From Niabella soli DSM 19437 (GTDB lineage: Bacteria > Bacteroidota > Bacteroidia > Chitinophagales > Chitinophagaceae), in the NCBI RefSeq assembly GCF_000243115.2, contig NZ_CP007035.1, positions 3,658,001 through 3,722,000 of the forward strand: a DNA stretch of 64,000 bases, read 5' to 3'. Of the stretch, positions 1 through 7,585 are shown one piece after another; position 1 is the first letter of the stretch; each line of letters starts with the position of its first letter. Under the pieces are notes generated by a model. It searched no databases. It worked only from the letters and a program-made list of their open reading frames with translations, and had not been told where the DNA came from. A program made the position numbers and the translations under genes.

Positions 1-1532
1 CCAACCTGTTGCAGGTAAACTGGCCGCAGCTTTATGAAGTGAATCGCGGGAACACGGCAACGGTGCTTAATGTAAATGGCGTAACCGGGAATGATGTTAC
101 CGGCGCACGTTCTTTATATATCTTATCGAACCGCGTAAATGAGCTGCACCGGATCATGATTAACAGTGTTTACAATACCAAACTGAATAAGCGGATCGCC
201 TTTACCGCAGGGGCGGATTACCAGCACCAAAGCAACCATTATTACCAGGAGGTAAAAGATCTGTTGGGTGGGGCCTTCTGGGTAAACGTTAATCAATTTG
301 CAGAGCGGGATTTCCCCAATGATCCCCGTGCGCAGCAATATGATGTGGATCGTCCGAACCAGTTGAAAAAAAAAGGGGATGCTTATGGGTACGATTATCA
401 AATGAAGGTGGACCGGCTGGGCGGCTGGGTGCAGACAATGCTACTGCTGGATCATTTTGATTTGTTTGTTTCGGGACGATTGTCCTTCACCAGGTTCTGG
501 AGAACAGGATTGAACCGGAATGGCCTGTTTCCTGATCATTCTTTCGGAGTGTCAAAAAAGGTCGCCTTTTTAAATCCGGAAGTAAAAGCGGGCATTGTTT
601 ATAAACTGAATGGGCGGAACTATTTTTTTGTTAACGGCGGTTATTTTAGTAAGGCCCCTTATTTTGACAATGTGTTTATTGCGCCCCGGACAAGAAACAC
701 TTTGCAAAGCGATACCATCAGGAGCGAAATCACCCAAACGATTGAGGGCGGCTACAGGTTAAACAGTCCGCGTGTTCAGTTGAGCATAAAGGGGTACTAC
801 ACTTCGGTTAAAAACACCTATGATGTGCTGACGTTTTACCATGACCAGTACCAGGATTTTGTGAACTATGCGCTCAGCGGAATGAATACATTGTATTTCG
901 GTGGAGAACTGGGGGCTACAATAAAGCTTACGCCCGGCCTTAGTTTTAACGGAGCGGCGGCGGTTGGCCGGTATTATTATAACAGCAGGCCCCATGCCGT
1001 GATTACCGTCGATAACAGCGCGGTTGCATTGGCCGCTCAAACGGTGTATCTGAAAAATTTCAGGGTGGCTTCAACACCTCAAACGGCCTACAGTGCGGGA
1101 TTATTTTATCGTTCGCCCCGGTATTGGTTTATAAGCATAACGGGTAATTATTTTGATCATTCATGGTTGTCGCTAAACCCTATACGCCGTACGGCGGCGG
1201 CAATAGGAACCGACAATCCCACATCTTTCGAAGAACAGGAGTCTATTTATAAGATGATCGCACAGGAAAAATTGCCTGCGCAGTTTACCCTTGACTTTTT
1301 TGGGGGCTGGTCGAAGCGGTTGTCCCGGAAACTGATGATACATCATAAACCCGTTTATCTTGTTTTTTATCTGAGCGTGAATAATCTATTAGATAATAAA
1401 AAAATGCGTTCCGGCGGATTTGAACAACTGCGGTTCGATATGGCCGACAAGGACATCAATAAGTTTCCGCCAAAATATTATTATGCCACCGGTCTCAATT
1501 ATACTGCAAGCCTTATGCTTCGATTTAATTAA
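1..1532 (+). CDS. TonB-dependent receptor, C-terminal part (partial)
   Basis: Only the 3' end is in the window; the frame is open from the left edge to a TAA at 1530-1532, giving about 507 residues. The visible protein is a run of amphipathic, aromatic-rich strands with short turns, the pattern of a 22-strand outer-membrane beta barrel. The stretch GGYFSKAPYFDNVF and a final strand ending LMLRFN are typical of Bacteroidota TonB-dependent receptors that carry an N-terminal carboxypeptidase-like domain. The N-terminal plug and signal peptide are outside the window. It would import a substrate across the outer membrane using TonB energy; the substrate cannot be read from this part. A DUF5689 lipoprotein follows 27 bp downstream on the same strand, so the two are probably co-transcribed and may act together at the cell surface. 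Confidence 0.85.
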   Translation, partial: NLLQVNWPQLYEVNRGNTATVLNVNGVTGNDVTGARSLYILSNRVNELHRIMINSVYNTKLNKRIAFTAGADYQHQSNHYYQEVKDLLGGAFWVNVNQFAERDFPNDPRAQQYDVDRPNQLKKKGDAYGYDYQMKVDRLGGWVQTMLLLDHFDLFVSGRLSFTRFWRTGLNRNGLFPDHSFGVSKKVAFLNPEVKAGIVYKLNGRNYFFVNGGYFSKAPYFDNVFIAPRTRNTLQSDTIRSEITQTIEGGYRLNSPRVQLSIKGYYTSVKNTYDVLTFYHDQYQDFVNYALSGMNTLYFGGELGATIKLTPGLSFNGAAAVGRYYYNSRPHAVITVDNSAVALAAQTVYLKNFRVASTPQTAYSAGLFYRSPRYWFISITGNYFDHSWLSLNPIRRTAAAIGTDNPTSFEEQESIYKMIAQEKLPAQFTLDFFGGWSKRLSRKLMIHHKPVYLVFYLSVNNLLDNKKMRSGGFEQLRFDMADKDINKFPPKYYYATGLNYTASLMLRFN

Positions 1533-1559
1533 TACTAACCAGTGAATAAAAACAATCAT

Positions 1560-2402
1560 ATGAAAAAGTCATTTATCCGGATTTGTAAATCAACCGTAAA
1601 ATTCTTATTGCCCGGGATACTACTCTTATTGGCCTGCAATAAGAAGTTTGATGAGCCGCCTATTAATGAAGACCCGGATATTGCAGTAACGATGACGATT
1701 GCCGAACTAAAAGCACGTTATCAGGGTGTGGGCTTTTTTCAGAATATAGAAGAGGATAAGACTATTACCGGAGTGATAACGGCGGACGACCGGTCCGGCA
1801 ACTTTTATAAACAGATCGTGATACAGGATGAAACAGGTGCGATCCCCATTTTGCTGGACGGGACCAATGTTTATACCTCCTACCCGGTGGGACGGCGCGT
1901 TTTTGTGAACCTGAAGGGATTGATGTTGGGAGATTATGGCGGCACGATCCAATTGGGTTTGGATTCCTCAAGATCGGGGGCGGGCTACCTGAATCTTGGC
2001 CGAATCCCTTCTGTCCAGTTTGATCTGTTTATCACAAAAGGCTCTTATGGAAACTCCGTTGCGCCTAAGGTGATTACGCCCGCAGACTTATCTGTGAATA
2101 TCCTCAACCCCCTGCAAAGCACGTTGGTGCAGTTGGACCATTTTCAGTTTGCAGACGGCGATACCGCTAAAACCTACGGCGATCCTTCCAAAAAAATAAG
2201 CGCCTTAAATTTCACGCTCTGGAACTGCGATAAAAAATCAATTGTTTTACGCAACAGCAGCTATGCCGTGTTTGCTGCGCTGAAAGTACCACAGGGTAAT
2301 GGAAGTATTGTTGGTATCAGCAATATGTTTAACGGTACCCAGCAAGTTTTAATCAGAGATACAACCGATGTAAGATTGAGTCAGCCCCGGTGCAGCCCCT
2401 GA
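1560..2402 (+). CDS. DUF5689-domain lipoprotein
   Basis: A 280-residue lipoprotein. The N terminus has a basic start, a hydrophobic stretch and the lipobox LLLLAC, with the lipidated Cys at residue 26. The rest matches the DUF5689 pattern: TIAELKA near the start, then I-x-G-V-I-x-x-D-x-x-G-N-F-Y-K, then IQDETGAIPI and a GLMLGDYGG stretch, which resembles an OB-fold-like nucleic-acid or sugar binding fold found in Bacteroidota surface proteins. I chose the ATG at 1560 (MKKSF) over a GTG 18 bp upstream because it gives a normal lipoprotein signal peptide. It follows a TonB receptor closely, as DUF5689 proteins often do, so a role as a surface partner of that receptor is likely. No enzymatic residues are recognised. 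Confidence 0.8.
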   Translation: MKKSFIRICKSTVKFLLPGILLLLACNKKFDEPPINEDPDIAVTMTIAELKARYQGVGFFQNIEEDKTITGVITADDRSGNFYKQIVIQDETGAIPILLDGTNVYTSYPVGRRVFVNLKGLMLGDYGGTIQLGLDSSRSGAGYLNLGRIPSVQFDLFITKGSYGNSVAPKVITPADLSVNILNPLQSTLVQLDHFQFADGDTAKTYGDPSKKISALNFTLWNCDKKSIVLRNSSYAVFAALKVPQGNGSIVGISNMFNGTQQVLIRDTTDVRLSQPRCSP

Positions 2403-2607
2403 TTGGTTCATCTCTTGCTATACTTAACAAGGGATAAAAAAGTGAATTAAAAACGTTCTTTAATAAATGTCCGGGGAAATGTACAGAAGAAACATCCAAT
2501 GAAAAATGCGGACGTAAATCTGGTTAAGGTTGACAAGTTGCCTCTCCTAAACAAATACTCCTTTTTCCTTTTGTATTCTTTATTGGATATTTTACATTTA
2601 TGCTGAA

Positions 2608-3192
2608 TCAGCTTCCCTGTTTCCGGAGATATTTAGTAAGAATTACAATGGTCTGACCTTCAATTTTACCTTCGATCTGTTCAATATTATCTTCAACCAA
2701 CCGGATGTTTTTTACTACCGTGCCCATTTTTGCGTTTAAGGTTGATCCTTTTACATCCAGGCTTTTGGTGAGTACTACAGTGTCCCCGGTTTTTAGGATG
2801 TTTCCGTTACTATCTTTATGTAAAGCTACGGAGCCGTCATTTTCATGATCGCCCGTTGCCTTTGCCCAGGCCAATGTGTCCTCATCCAGGTAAAGCATAT
2901 CCAGGTTGTCCACCGCCCAGCTTTCCGCTCTTAAACGGTTGAGCATGCGCCAGGCCACTATCTGCACTGCCGGAACCTCGCTCCACATCGTTTCTGTGAG
3001 GCATTGCCAATGCGCGCTATCCAGTTCTTCTTTTTTTTCAATCTGTGCTTCACATTTGCTGCAGATATAGATGGTATTATCCTTGCTGTTTTGTTCCTGT
3101 GGCGCTACTTCATATACTGCGAGTGAATCGGTGCTTTTGCAAAGTTCACAGGTATTGTTACTTCTTACTTTTAACATATCTGCCGTGCTCAT
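2608..3192 (-). CDS. yjdM: YjdM/PhnA-family zinc-ribbon protein
   Basis: A 194-residue protein of the family once named PhnA (alkylphosphonate uptake). It has an N-terminal zinc ribbon, C15-x2-C18 and C44-x2-C47, a central helical part with HWQCLTETMW and AWRMLNRL, and a C-terminal PhnA domain from about residue 125 with the diagnostic string DSNGNILKTGDTVVLTKSL followed by GTVVKNIRL. This length is longer than the roughly 110 residues of E. coli YjdM because of the central insert, which is normal in Bacteroidota. The family is cytoplasmic and its biochemical role is not settled; the phosphonate name is historical. The gene is divergent from the EamA transporter and has its own TACATTTG box at 3211-3218. 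Confidence 0.85.
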   Translation of the reverse strand: MSTADMLKVRSNNTCELCKSTDSLAVYEVAPQEQNSKDNTIYICSKCEAQIEKKEELDSAHWQCLTETMWSEVPAVQIVAWRMLNRLRAESWAVDNLDMLYLDEDTLAWAKATGDHENDGSVALHKDSNGNILKTGDTVVLTKSLDVKGSTLNAKMGTVVKNIRLVEDNIEQIEGKIEGQTIVILTKYLRKQGS

Positions 3193-3210
3193 CTGTATTT
3201 ATTTTGCCGG

Positions 3211-3218
3211 CAAATGTA
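3211..3218 (-). promoter_or_regulatory. -7 box of yjdM promoter
   Basis: On the minus strand this reads TACATTTG, a full match to the Bacteroidota -7 consensus TAnnTTTG, 18 nt before the yjdM ATG. I see no good TTTG -33 box at the usual spacing. It lies 45 bp from the divergent promoter of the EamA gene. Confidence 0.5.
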
Positions 3219-3239
3219 ATGGTTTATTTCTAAGCCTGT

Positions 3240-3270
3240 TTTGCCGCTAACCCGGCGACCGCTAATTTTG
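3240..3270 (+). promoter_or_regulatory. Bacteroidota promoter of the EamA transporter gene
   Basis: TTTG at 3240-3243, a 19-bp spacer, then TAATTTTG at 3263-3270. Both boxes and the spacing fit the -33/-7 consensus. The -7 box ends 6 nt before the ATG at 3277, so the transcript is probably leaderless or nearly so. Confidence 0.7.
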
Positions 3271-3276
3271 CGCTTC

Positions 3277-4170
3277 ATGTTTAGAAATAAGTACAAATGG
3301 ATCTTCTCCGGGCTGGTATTTGCCATTTTGTGGTCTTCGGCATCTACGGCTACCAAAGTCGCGCTTACGGTGGCCCAACCATTGGTAATAGCAGTAACAA
3401 GGTTTGGAGTGGCAGCATTGACCATGCTGGTAATTGCCCATGTACTGTTAAAAAAGCCCCTGCCCAAAGGAAAGGAATGGAAACAATTACTTATTTATGG
3501 GTTGCTTAATATTACCATATACCTGGGGCTTTATGTTTTTGCAATGCAACAGGTAACGGCAAGCATCGGCGCCTTAACGGTGGCAATAAGCCCGGTGTTT
3601 ATCAGCTTTATTTCAGTATTCTTTTTAAAAAAGCCCTTGTCTGCAAGGATCATTTTTGCAATAACGATTTGCCTGATCGGGATCATTGTCGTGGCATGGC
3701 CGTTACTGGGTGGTTCGTCCGTTACCGTTCCCGGTTTGGTATTGCTGATTGCCAGCATGCTTTCCTATTCCATCGGAACCATTTATTTCTCTTCTAAGAA
3801 CTGGGAAGGGATGCATTTATTTGTTATCAACGGATGGCAAACTTTTTTTGGAGGGTTACTGATGCTACCGGTTGCGTTGCTCACATACCATGCCTCAATG
3901 AATCAACTGACTTTTGCGTTTTGGGGAGGCACTATATGGCTGGCCTTGCCTGTTTCAATTGGCGCGGTAGCCTTATGGCTGGCGTTGGTAAAACAGGATG
4001 TTGTAAAGGCTGGAATGTGGTTGTTTATAAGCCCCATTTTTGGAATTATCATTGCCACAGTTTGGGTGCATGATACGGTGAGCATATACACCGTTGCGGG
4101 TCTTATCCTGGTGTTAACGGGGTTGGCGCTCAGTTATACCCGGTTAAATGTTCGCGCTCCGCTCAAATAA
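3277..4170 (+). CDS. EamA-family (DMT superfamily) transporter
   Basis: A 297-residue inner-membrane protein with about ten hydrophobic helices in two EamA repeats. The first repeat has LWSSASTATKVAL and ends near residue 135; the second has GLVLLIASMLSYSIGTIYF and a final VAGLILVLTGL helix. These features and the length are typical of drug/metabolite exporters for amino acids or small metabolites; the substrate cannot be assigned. I chose the ATG at 3277 rather than a TTG at 3241, because the -7 box TAATTTTG lies at 3263-3270 and an earlier start would sit upstream of the promoter. It is a single-gene unit: the next gene starts 180 bp later. Confidence 0.85.
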   Translation: MFRNKYKWIFSGLVFAILWSSASTATKVALTVAQPLVIAVTRFGVAALTMLVIAHVLLKKPLPKGKEWKQLLIYGLLNITIYLGLYVFAMQQVTASIGALTVAISPVFISFISVFFLKKPLSARIIFAITICLIGIIVVAWPLLGGSSVTVPGLVLLIASMLSYSIGTIYFSSKNWEGMHLFVINGWQTFFGGLLMLPVALLTYHASMNQLTFAFWGGTIWLALPVSIGAVALWLALVKQDVVKAGMWLFISPIFGIIIATVWVHDTVSIYTVAGLILVLTGLALSYTRLNVRAPLK

Positions 4171-4352
4171 AAAAATAAACACCTCATGCTTTATCGGGTT
4201 ACCGTTTATCAAAAAACAAAACGACAGCGCCCATCAAATACGAAACGTTTCATACATTAGCGGAGCGGTTGCCTCAAACGATGCGCTCCGTACTCTGATA
4301 GCCTTTACCTCAACTATTGTGTAATTAAAACCTTTTTAATTAATTATAGTGT

Positions 4353-5210
4353 ATGTCAGTTTCCAAACGATGCAGGGTGGTTCAATCCCTTTGCCGGGTT
4401 GCCGGTAGTTTTCTTTTTATGCTGTTTTTTTCCTTTTGTGCCTCAGCACAGAAGCCATTATTATCCAAATCGCCGGGGAGTAGTTTTACGGCACGGCTAA
4501 TGAGCATTGAAGCCGCCGTAAATGAAACCTTCCGGTACAATGCTGCATTGCATAACGGCACTGCGCAGGCCCATATTTATGAGTTCGTGCCGGTACTGCC
4601 TATAGGGTGGAGCATCGCCTTTAAAATTGAAGGCAACGAAGTAGCCTCGTTTACGCTGGACTCTGGTAAAACCGAGGACGTATCTATTGAAGTCGCCCCC
4701 GTATTTAATGCAAAGCCTGGCAAATATAGTATTCCGGTAACGGCCATTTCAGGTAACGATAGTCTTAAGCTGAACCTGGAAGCAGTAGTGAAGGGGGCCT
4801 ATGCTGCCGAACTGACTACGCCAACGGGCCGGCTAAGCGACGAAGTAACCGAAGGCAGCACAAAGGAGATCCACCTGGTGGTAAAAAATAAGGGGACTAT
4901 TCCCCTCGAAAAACTGGAACTGTCTGCACAAACACCGTCGCAATGGGACGCTACTTTTCAACCTTCAAAGATTGAAAGGTTAGAACCGGGGGCAACCCAG
5001 GATGTTACGGTATCCCTTAAGGTTCCGGATAAAACCATCGCCGGCGATTACGTAACAACATTTAACTTAAAGAATACCAATACGAAGGCGGCGGCCACAT
5101 TCCGTATGACGGTGACCACTTCGCTTTTGTCTGGCTGGATCGGACTGCTGGTCATACTGGCGGCCCTGGGAATGATTTATTACCTGGTTCGAAAATACGG
5201 AAGAAGGTGA
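4353..5210 (+). CDS. NEW3-domain membrane-anchored protein of an ABC system
   Basis: A 285-residue exported protein. There is a hydrophobic signal segment at about residues 14-33 (FLFMLFFSFCASAQ), two beta-rich NEW3-like repeats (COG1470 type) with typical phrases such as VKNKGTIPLEKLELSAQTPSQWD and LEPGATQDVTVSLKVP, and a single C-terminal membrane helix (LLVILAALGMIYYLV) followed by a short basic tail. The topology puts the NEW3 repeats in the periplasm. The stop codon overlaps the GTG of the next gene (GTGA), so it is translated together with an ABC ATPase and permease. It is probably an accessory or substrate-facing subunit of that transporter; the substrate is unknown. Confidence 0.75.
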   Translation: MSVSKRCRVVQSLCRVAGSFLFMLFFSFCASAQKPLLSKSPGSSFTARLMSIEAAVNETFRYNAALHNGTAQAHIYEFVPVLPIGWSIAFKIEGNEVASFTLDSGKTEDVSIEVAPVFNAKPGKYSIPVTAISGNDSLKLNLEAVVKGAYAAELTTPTGRLSDEVTEGSTKEIHLVVKNKGTIPLEKLELSAQTPSQWDATFQPSKIERLEPGATQDVTVSLKVPDKTIAGDYVTTFNLKNTNTKAAATFRMTVTTSLLSGWIGLLVILAALGMIYYLVRKYGRR

Positions 5211-6235
5211 GCGATATGAAAGATCCGGTTATTGAGTTGCATAACCTTACCAAATGCTATGGTAAGCTTAAAGCGGTAGATGAATTATCGCTTCAGATCC
5301 CAAAAGGAGAAGTATTTGGGTTGCTGGGCCCTAATGGCGCCGGCAAATCGACCACTATTCTTATGATGCTGGGCCTTACCGAACCTACATCGGGGTCGGC
5401 TACGGTATTGGGGTTCAATGCCACTAAAAACCCGATTGATGTGAAGCGCAAAGTAGGATATATGCCGGACAGCGTCGGCTTTTATAACCAGCTTACTGCG
5501 TTGGAAAATCTGGTATATACCGGGCGGCTGAATGGTATTGCGGCAGGCGAGCTGCGGAGGCGTGCAATGGAAACCTTATCGCAGGTGGGACTGGAAGCCG
5601 TGATCCATAAAAAAGCCGGCGTTTTTTCCCGCGGGATGAAACAACGGCTGGGACTGGCACAAGTGTTAATTAAACAACCGGAGATCATCATCCTGGATGA
5701 GCCAACGCTGGGCATCGATCCCAGCGGGGTAAAAGAGTTCCTGCTGTTGATACGGCAACAAAGCCGCCAGCAGGGTCTTACAGTATTGCTGTCTTCTCAT
5801 CACCTGCACCAGGTGCAGCAGGTTTGCGACCGGGTAGGAATTTTTGTAGGGGGAAAATTATTGGCAGAAGGAAGTATTGATACGCTAAGTCATAACCTTT
5901 TTGCGAGCGATCCCTTCCTGGTGGAAGTGGAATTGGAGGATACCATTGCAGATGCCAAAGCGGTGGCGCCGGTTTTAAAAGAAATTCAATTTGTAAAAAA
6001 AATACAGGCAACGGGTAAACAGTTGACCCTATCCTGTGAGCAGGATGTAACGGCCGATATAGTGCGGCAACTGGTCGTAAACAATTATGCAATAACGGGT
6101 GTGCATAGAAAGCGGTACGACCTGGATGAAATTTATCAACGTTATTTTGAAGACAATTTAAAGGAACAATTCTCTAATGAAAAGTCCAGCGGTTTTTTTC
6201 ACCGATCTTTTTTCAGGAAGCGCAGCAGGCAATAA
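5207..6235 (+). CDS. ABC transporter ATP-binding protein
   Basis: A 342-residue ABC ATPase of the ABC-2/NosF type. Walker A is GPNGAGKST, the Q-loop region is YMPDSVGFY, the signature is FSRGMKQRLGLAQ (an SRGMKQR variant usual in this branch), Walker B is IIILDEPTLGIDP and the H-loop is LLSSHHLHQ. The C-terminal part (about 225-310) is the small domain common in exporters of this type. Start is either the GTG at 5207, overlapping the upstream stop by 4 bp, or the ATG at 5216; I keep the former but the latter is equally possible. The last 19 codons overlap the next gene in another frame. It would power the permease encoded immediately downstream. Confidence 0.9.
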   Translation: MSDMKDPVIELHNLTKCYGKLKAVDELSLQIPKGEVFGLLGPNGAGKSTTILMMLGLTEPTSGSATVLGFNATKNPIDVKRKVGYMPDSVGFYNQLTALENLVYTGRLNGIAAGELRRRAMETLSQVGLEAVIHKKAGVFSRGMKQRLGLAQVLIKQPEIIILDEPTLGIDPSGVKEFLLLIRQQSRQQGLTVLLSSHHLHQVQQVCDRVGIFVGGKLLAEGSIDTLSHNLFASDPFLVEVELEDTIADAKAVAPVLKEIQFVKKIQATGKQLTLSCEQDVTADIVRQLVVNNYAITGVHRKRYDLDEIYQRYFEDNLKEQFSNEKSSGFFHRSFFRKRSRQ

Positions 6236-7193
6236 GGGGTTTGCCCCGGCGCCCTTTTGGGTGATGGTGCGTAAGGAAGTAGCCGATCATATCCGCAGTT
6301 GGCGGTTTATAATCCTGTTGCTGCTGATCGTGCTCACTTTTTTTGCTTCAATGTATGTGTCCCTCGGCAATATCAGATCGGCCGTTACAAATTTTGATGA
6401 TCCCGATCGTTTGTTTCTGTACCTGAAATTACTGACCATTACCGATGGCACATTGCCGCCCTTTCATGTTTTTGCCGGCTTCCTGGGGCCGTTGCTGGGT
6501 ATCGGATTAGGGTTTGATGCCATTAATGCAGAGCAGCATAACGGCACTTTAGCCACACTAATGGCACAACCGGTATACCGGGACAATATATTGCTTTCGA
6601 AATTCACCGGTGCGCTTATATTGATCAGTACGTTGTTCCTGTCGTTGGCGCTCCTGATGGTTGGCAGCGGGTTAATTATGACAGGTGTGCATATGGAAGC
6701 GCAGGAATGTTTCCGGATCTTACTTTTCATCCTGCTCACGATTATTTATGTTGGATTCTGGCTGGGTTTGTCTATAATGTTATCAGTATTGTTCCGGCAG
6801 GCTGCAACATCGGCGCTTACCGCTATTGGTATCTGGCTGTTTTTTACGGTTTTTTACCAGATCATACTAAATATTATTTTGAAGGCTGTCCTGCCCGACC
6901 CTGCGCTGATGGACCCCGAGCAAATCACCCGCTATAATGGCATTATAGCAAACCTGGAACGCCTGGCGCCCAGCAGGCTGTTCTCTGATGCCACTACCAC
7001 GCTGCTGATGCCGTCTGTACGGAGCCTGGGACCGTTAAGTATGGAACAGATGGCGGGAGCGATCCCTGCGCCGCTATCACCAACCATGAGCCTAATGATT
7101 GTTGCGCCGCAGGTTTGCGGATTGCTGGCTGCAACACTTATTTGCTTCGCTATCACCTATTACCTGTTCATGCGCCGGGAAATCCGGTCCTGA
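6177..7193 (+). CDS. ABC-2 type permease (NosY-like)
   Basis: A 338-residue membrane protein with about six hydrophobic helices: one near residues 42-60, a cluster between about 95 and 240, and one at the end (VCGLLAATLICFAITYYLFM). MVRKEVADHIRSWRF at residue 30 is the amphipathic lead-in found at the start of such permeases. The ATG at 6177 makes a 59-bp overlap with the ATPase gene; a second in-frame ATG at 6264 (residue 30) starts 29 bp after the ATPase stop and would remove the overlap. I cannot decide between them from the sequence alone. With the NEW3 protein and the ATPase it forms a three-gene transporter operon of unknown substrate. Confidence 0.85.
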   Translation: MKSPAVFFTDLFSGSAAGNKGFAPAPFWVMVRKEVADHIRSWRFIILLLLIVLTFFASMYVSLGNIRSAVTNFDDPDRLFLYLKLLTITDGTLPPFHVFAGFLGPLLGIGLGFDAINAEQHNGTLATLMAQPVYRDNILLSKFTGALILISTLFLSLALLMVGSGLIMTGVHMEAQECFRILLFILLTIIYVGFWLGLSIMLSVLFRQAATSALTAIGIWLFFTVFYQIILNIILKAVLPDPALMDPEQITRYNGIIANLERLAPSRLFSDATTTLLMPSVRSLGPLSMEQMAGAIPAPLSPTMSLMIVAPQVCGLLAATLICFAITYYLFMRREIRS

Positions 7194-7266
7194 AAATAGC
7201 ACGCCGTAGGCAAAAATAGGCGCGGTTGCTCTTATACTGATTTTTAAATGTTTGTAATGTTATTGT

Positions 7267-7289
7267 CGAATGCCACTAATTCACGAATG
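7267..7289 (-). repeat. Dispersed ATTCGTG...AGTGGC intergenic repeat, copy 1
   Basis: On the minus strand it reads CATTCGTGAATTAGTGGC and then ATTCG. The same word, with one or two changes, is at 20881-20899 and is the site into which the mobile element at 49359 has inserted. Confidence 0.55.
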
Positions 7290-7352
7290 TGCGCCAAAGG
7301 TGCATGATATCCGTGTTTATTTCATTTGTCCCTAATTGACTATTCATTCGTG

Positions 7353-7373
7353 TCCCGATAGGAGCTATCGGGA
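7353..7373. repeat. Perfect hairpin with CCCGATAG/CTATCGGG arms
   Basis: TCCCGATAG, loop GAG, CTATCGGGA: a 9-bp perfect stem with a 3-nt loop. It has no T-run after it and is far from the preceding stop, so I regard it as an intergenic repeat and not a terminator. Confidence 0.5.
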
Positions 7374-7585
7374 TAGCAGTCTTTGGATTCATAGGCCCAC
7401 TCTGCCGAAAATACTATCAGCATAGTTATTGCTGTTTAAGTCAATTATCTTTGGACAGCTTTTGCAACCGGCAGATCAGTTCCTGCAGCATTGTTTTATT
7501 ATTTATTTAAAGTAAAACAGGAACATATTCGTCTTGACTGAATAGCGGTAGCGGATAATTTTAGTAGCGCGTATATAAATTTATT

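Larger units (their letters stand above)
7194..7585. other. Intergenic region with dispersed repeats
   Basis: 392 bp between two ABC operons, with no convincing gene. It holds a copy of the ATTCGTG/AGTGGC repeat family (7267-7289), a near copy of part of it (7341-7352) and a perfect hairpin (7353-7373). The last 90 bp are AT-rich and probably hold the promoter of the exporter operon, but I find only a near match (TAATTTTA) to the -7 consensus. Confidence 0.6.

Noticed and set aside
7353-7373. Hairpin considered as a terminator
   Set aside because: No T-run follows on either strand and it is 160 bp past the nearest stop.
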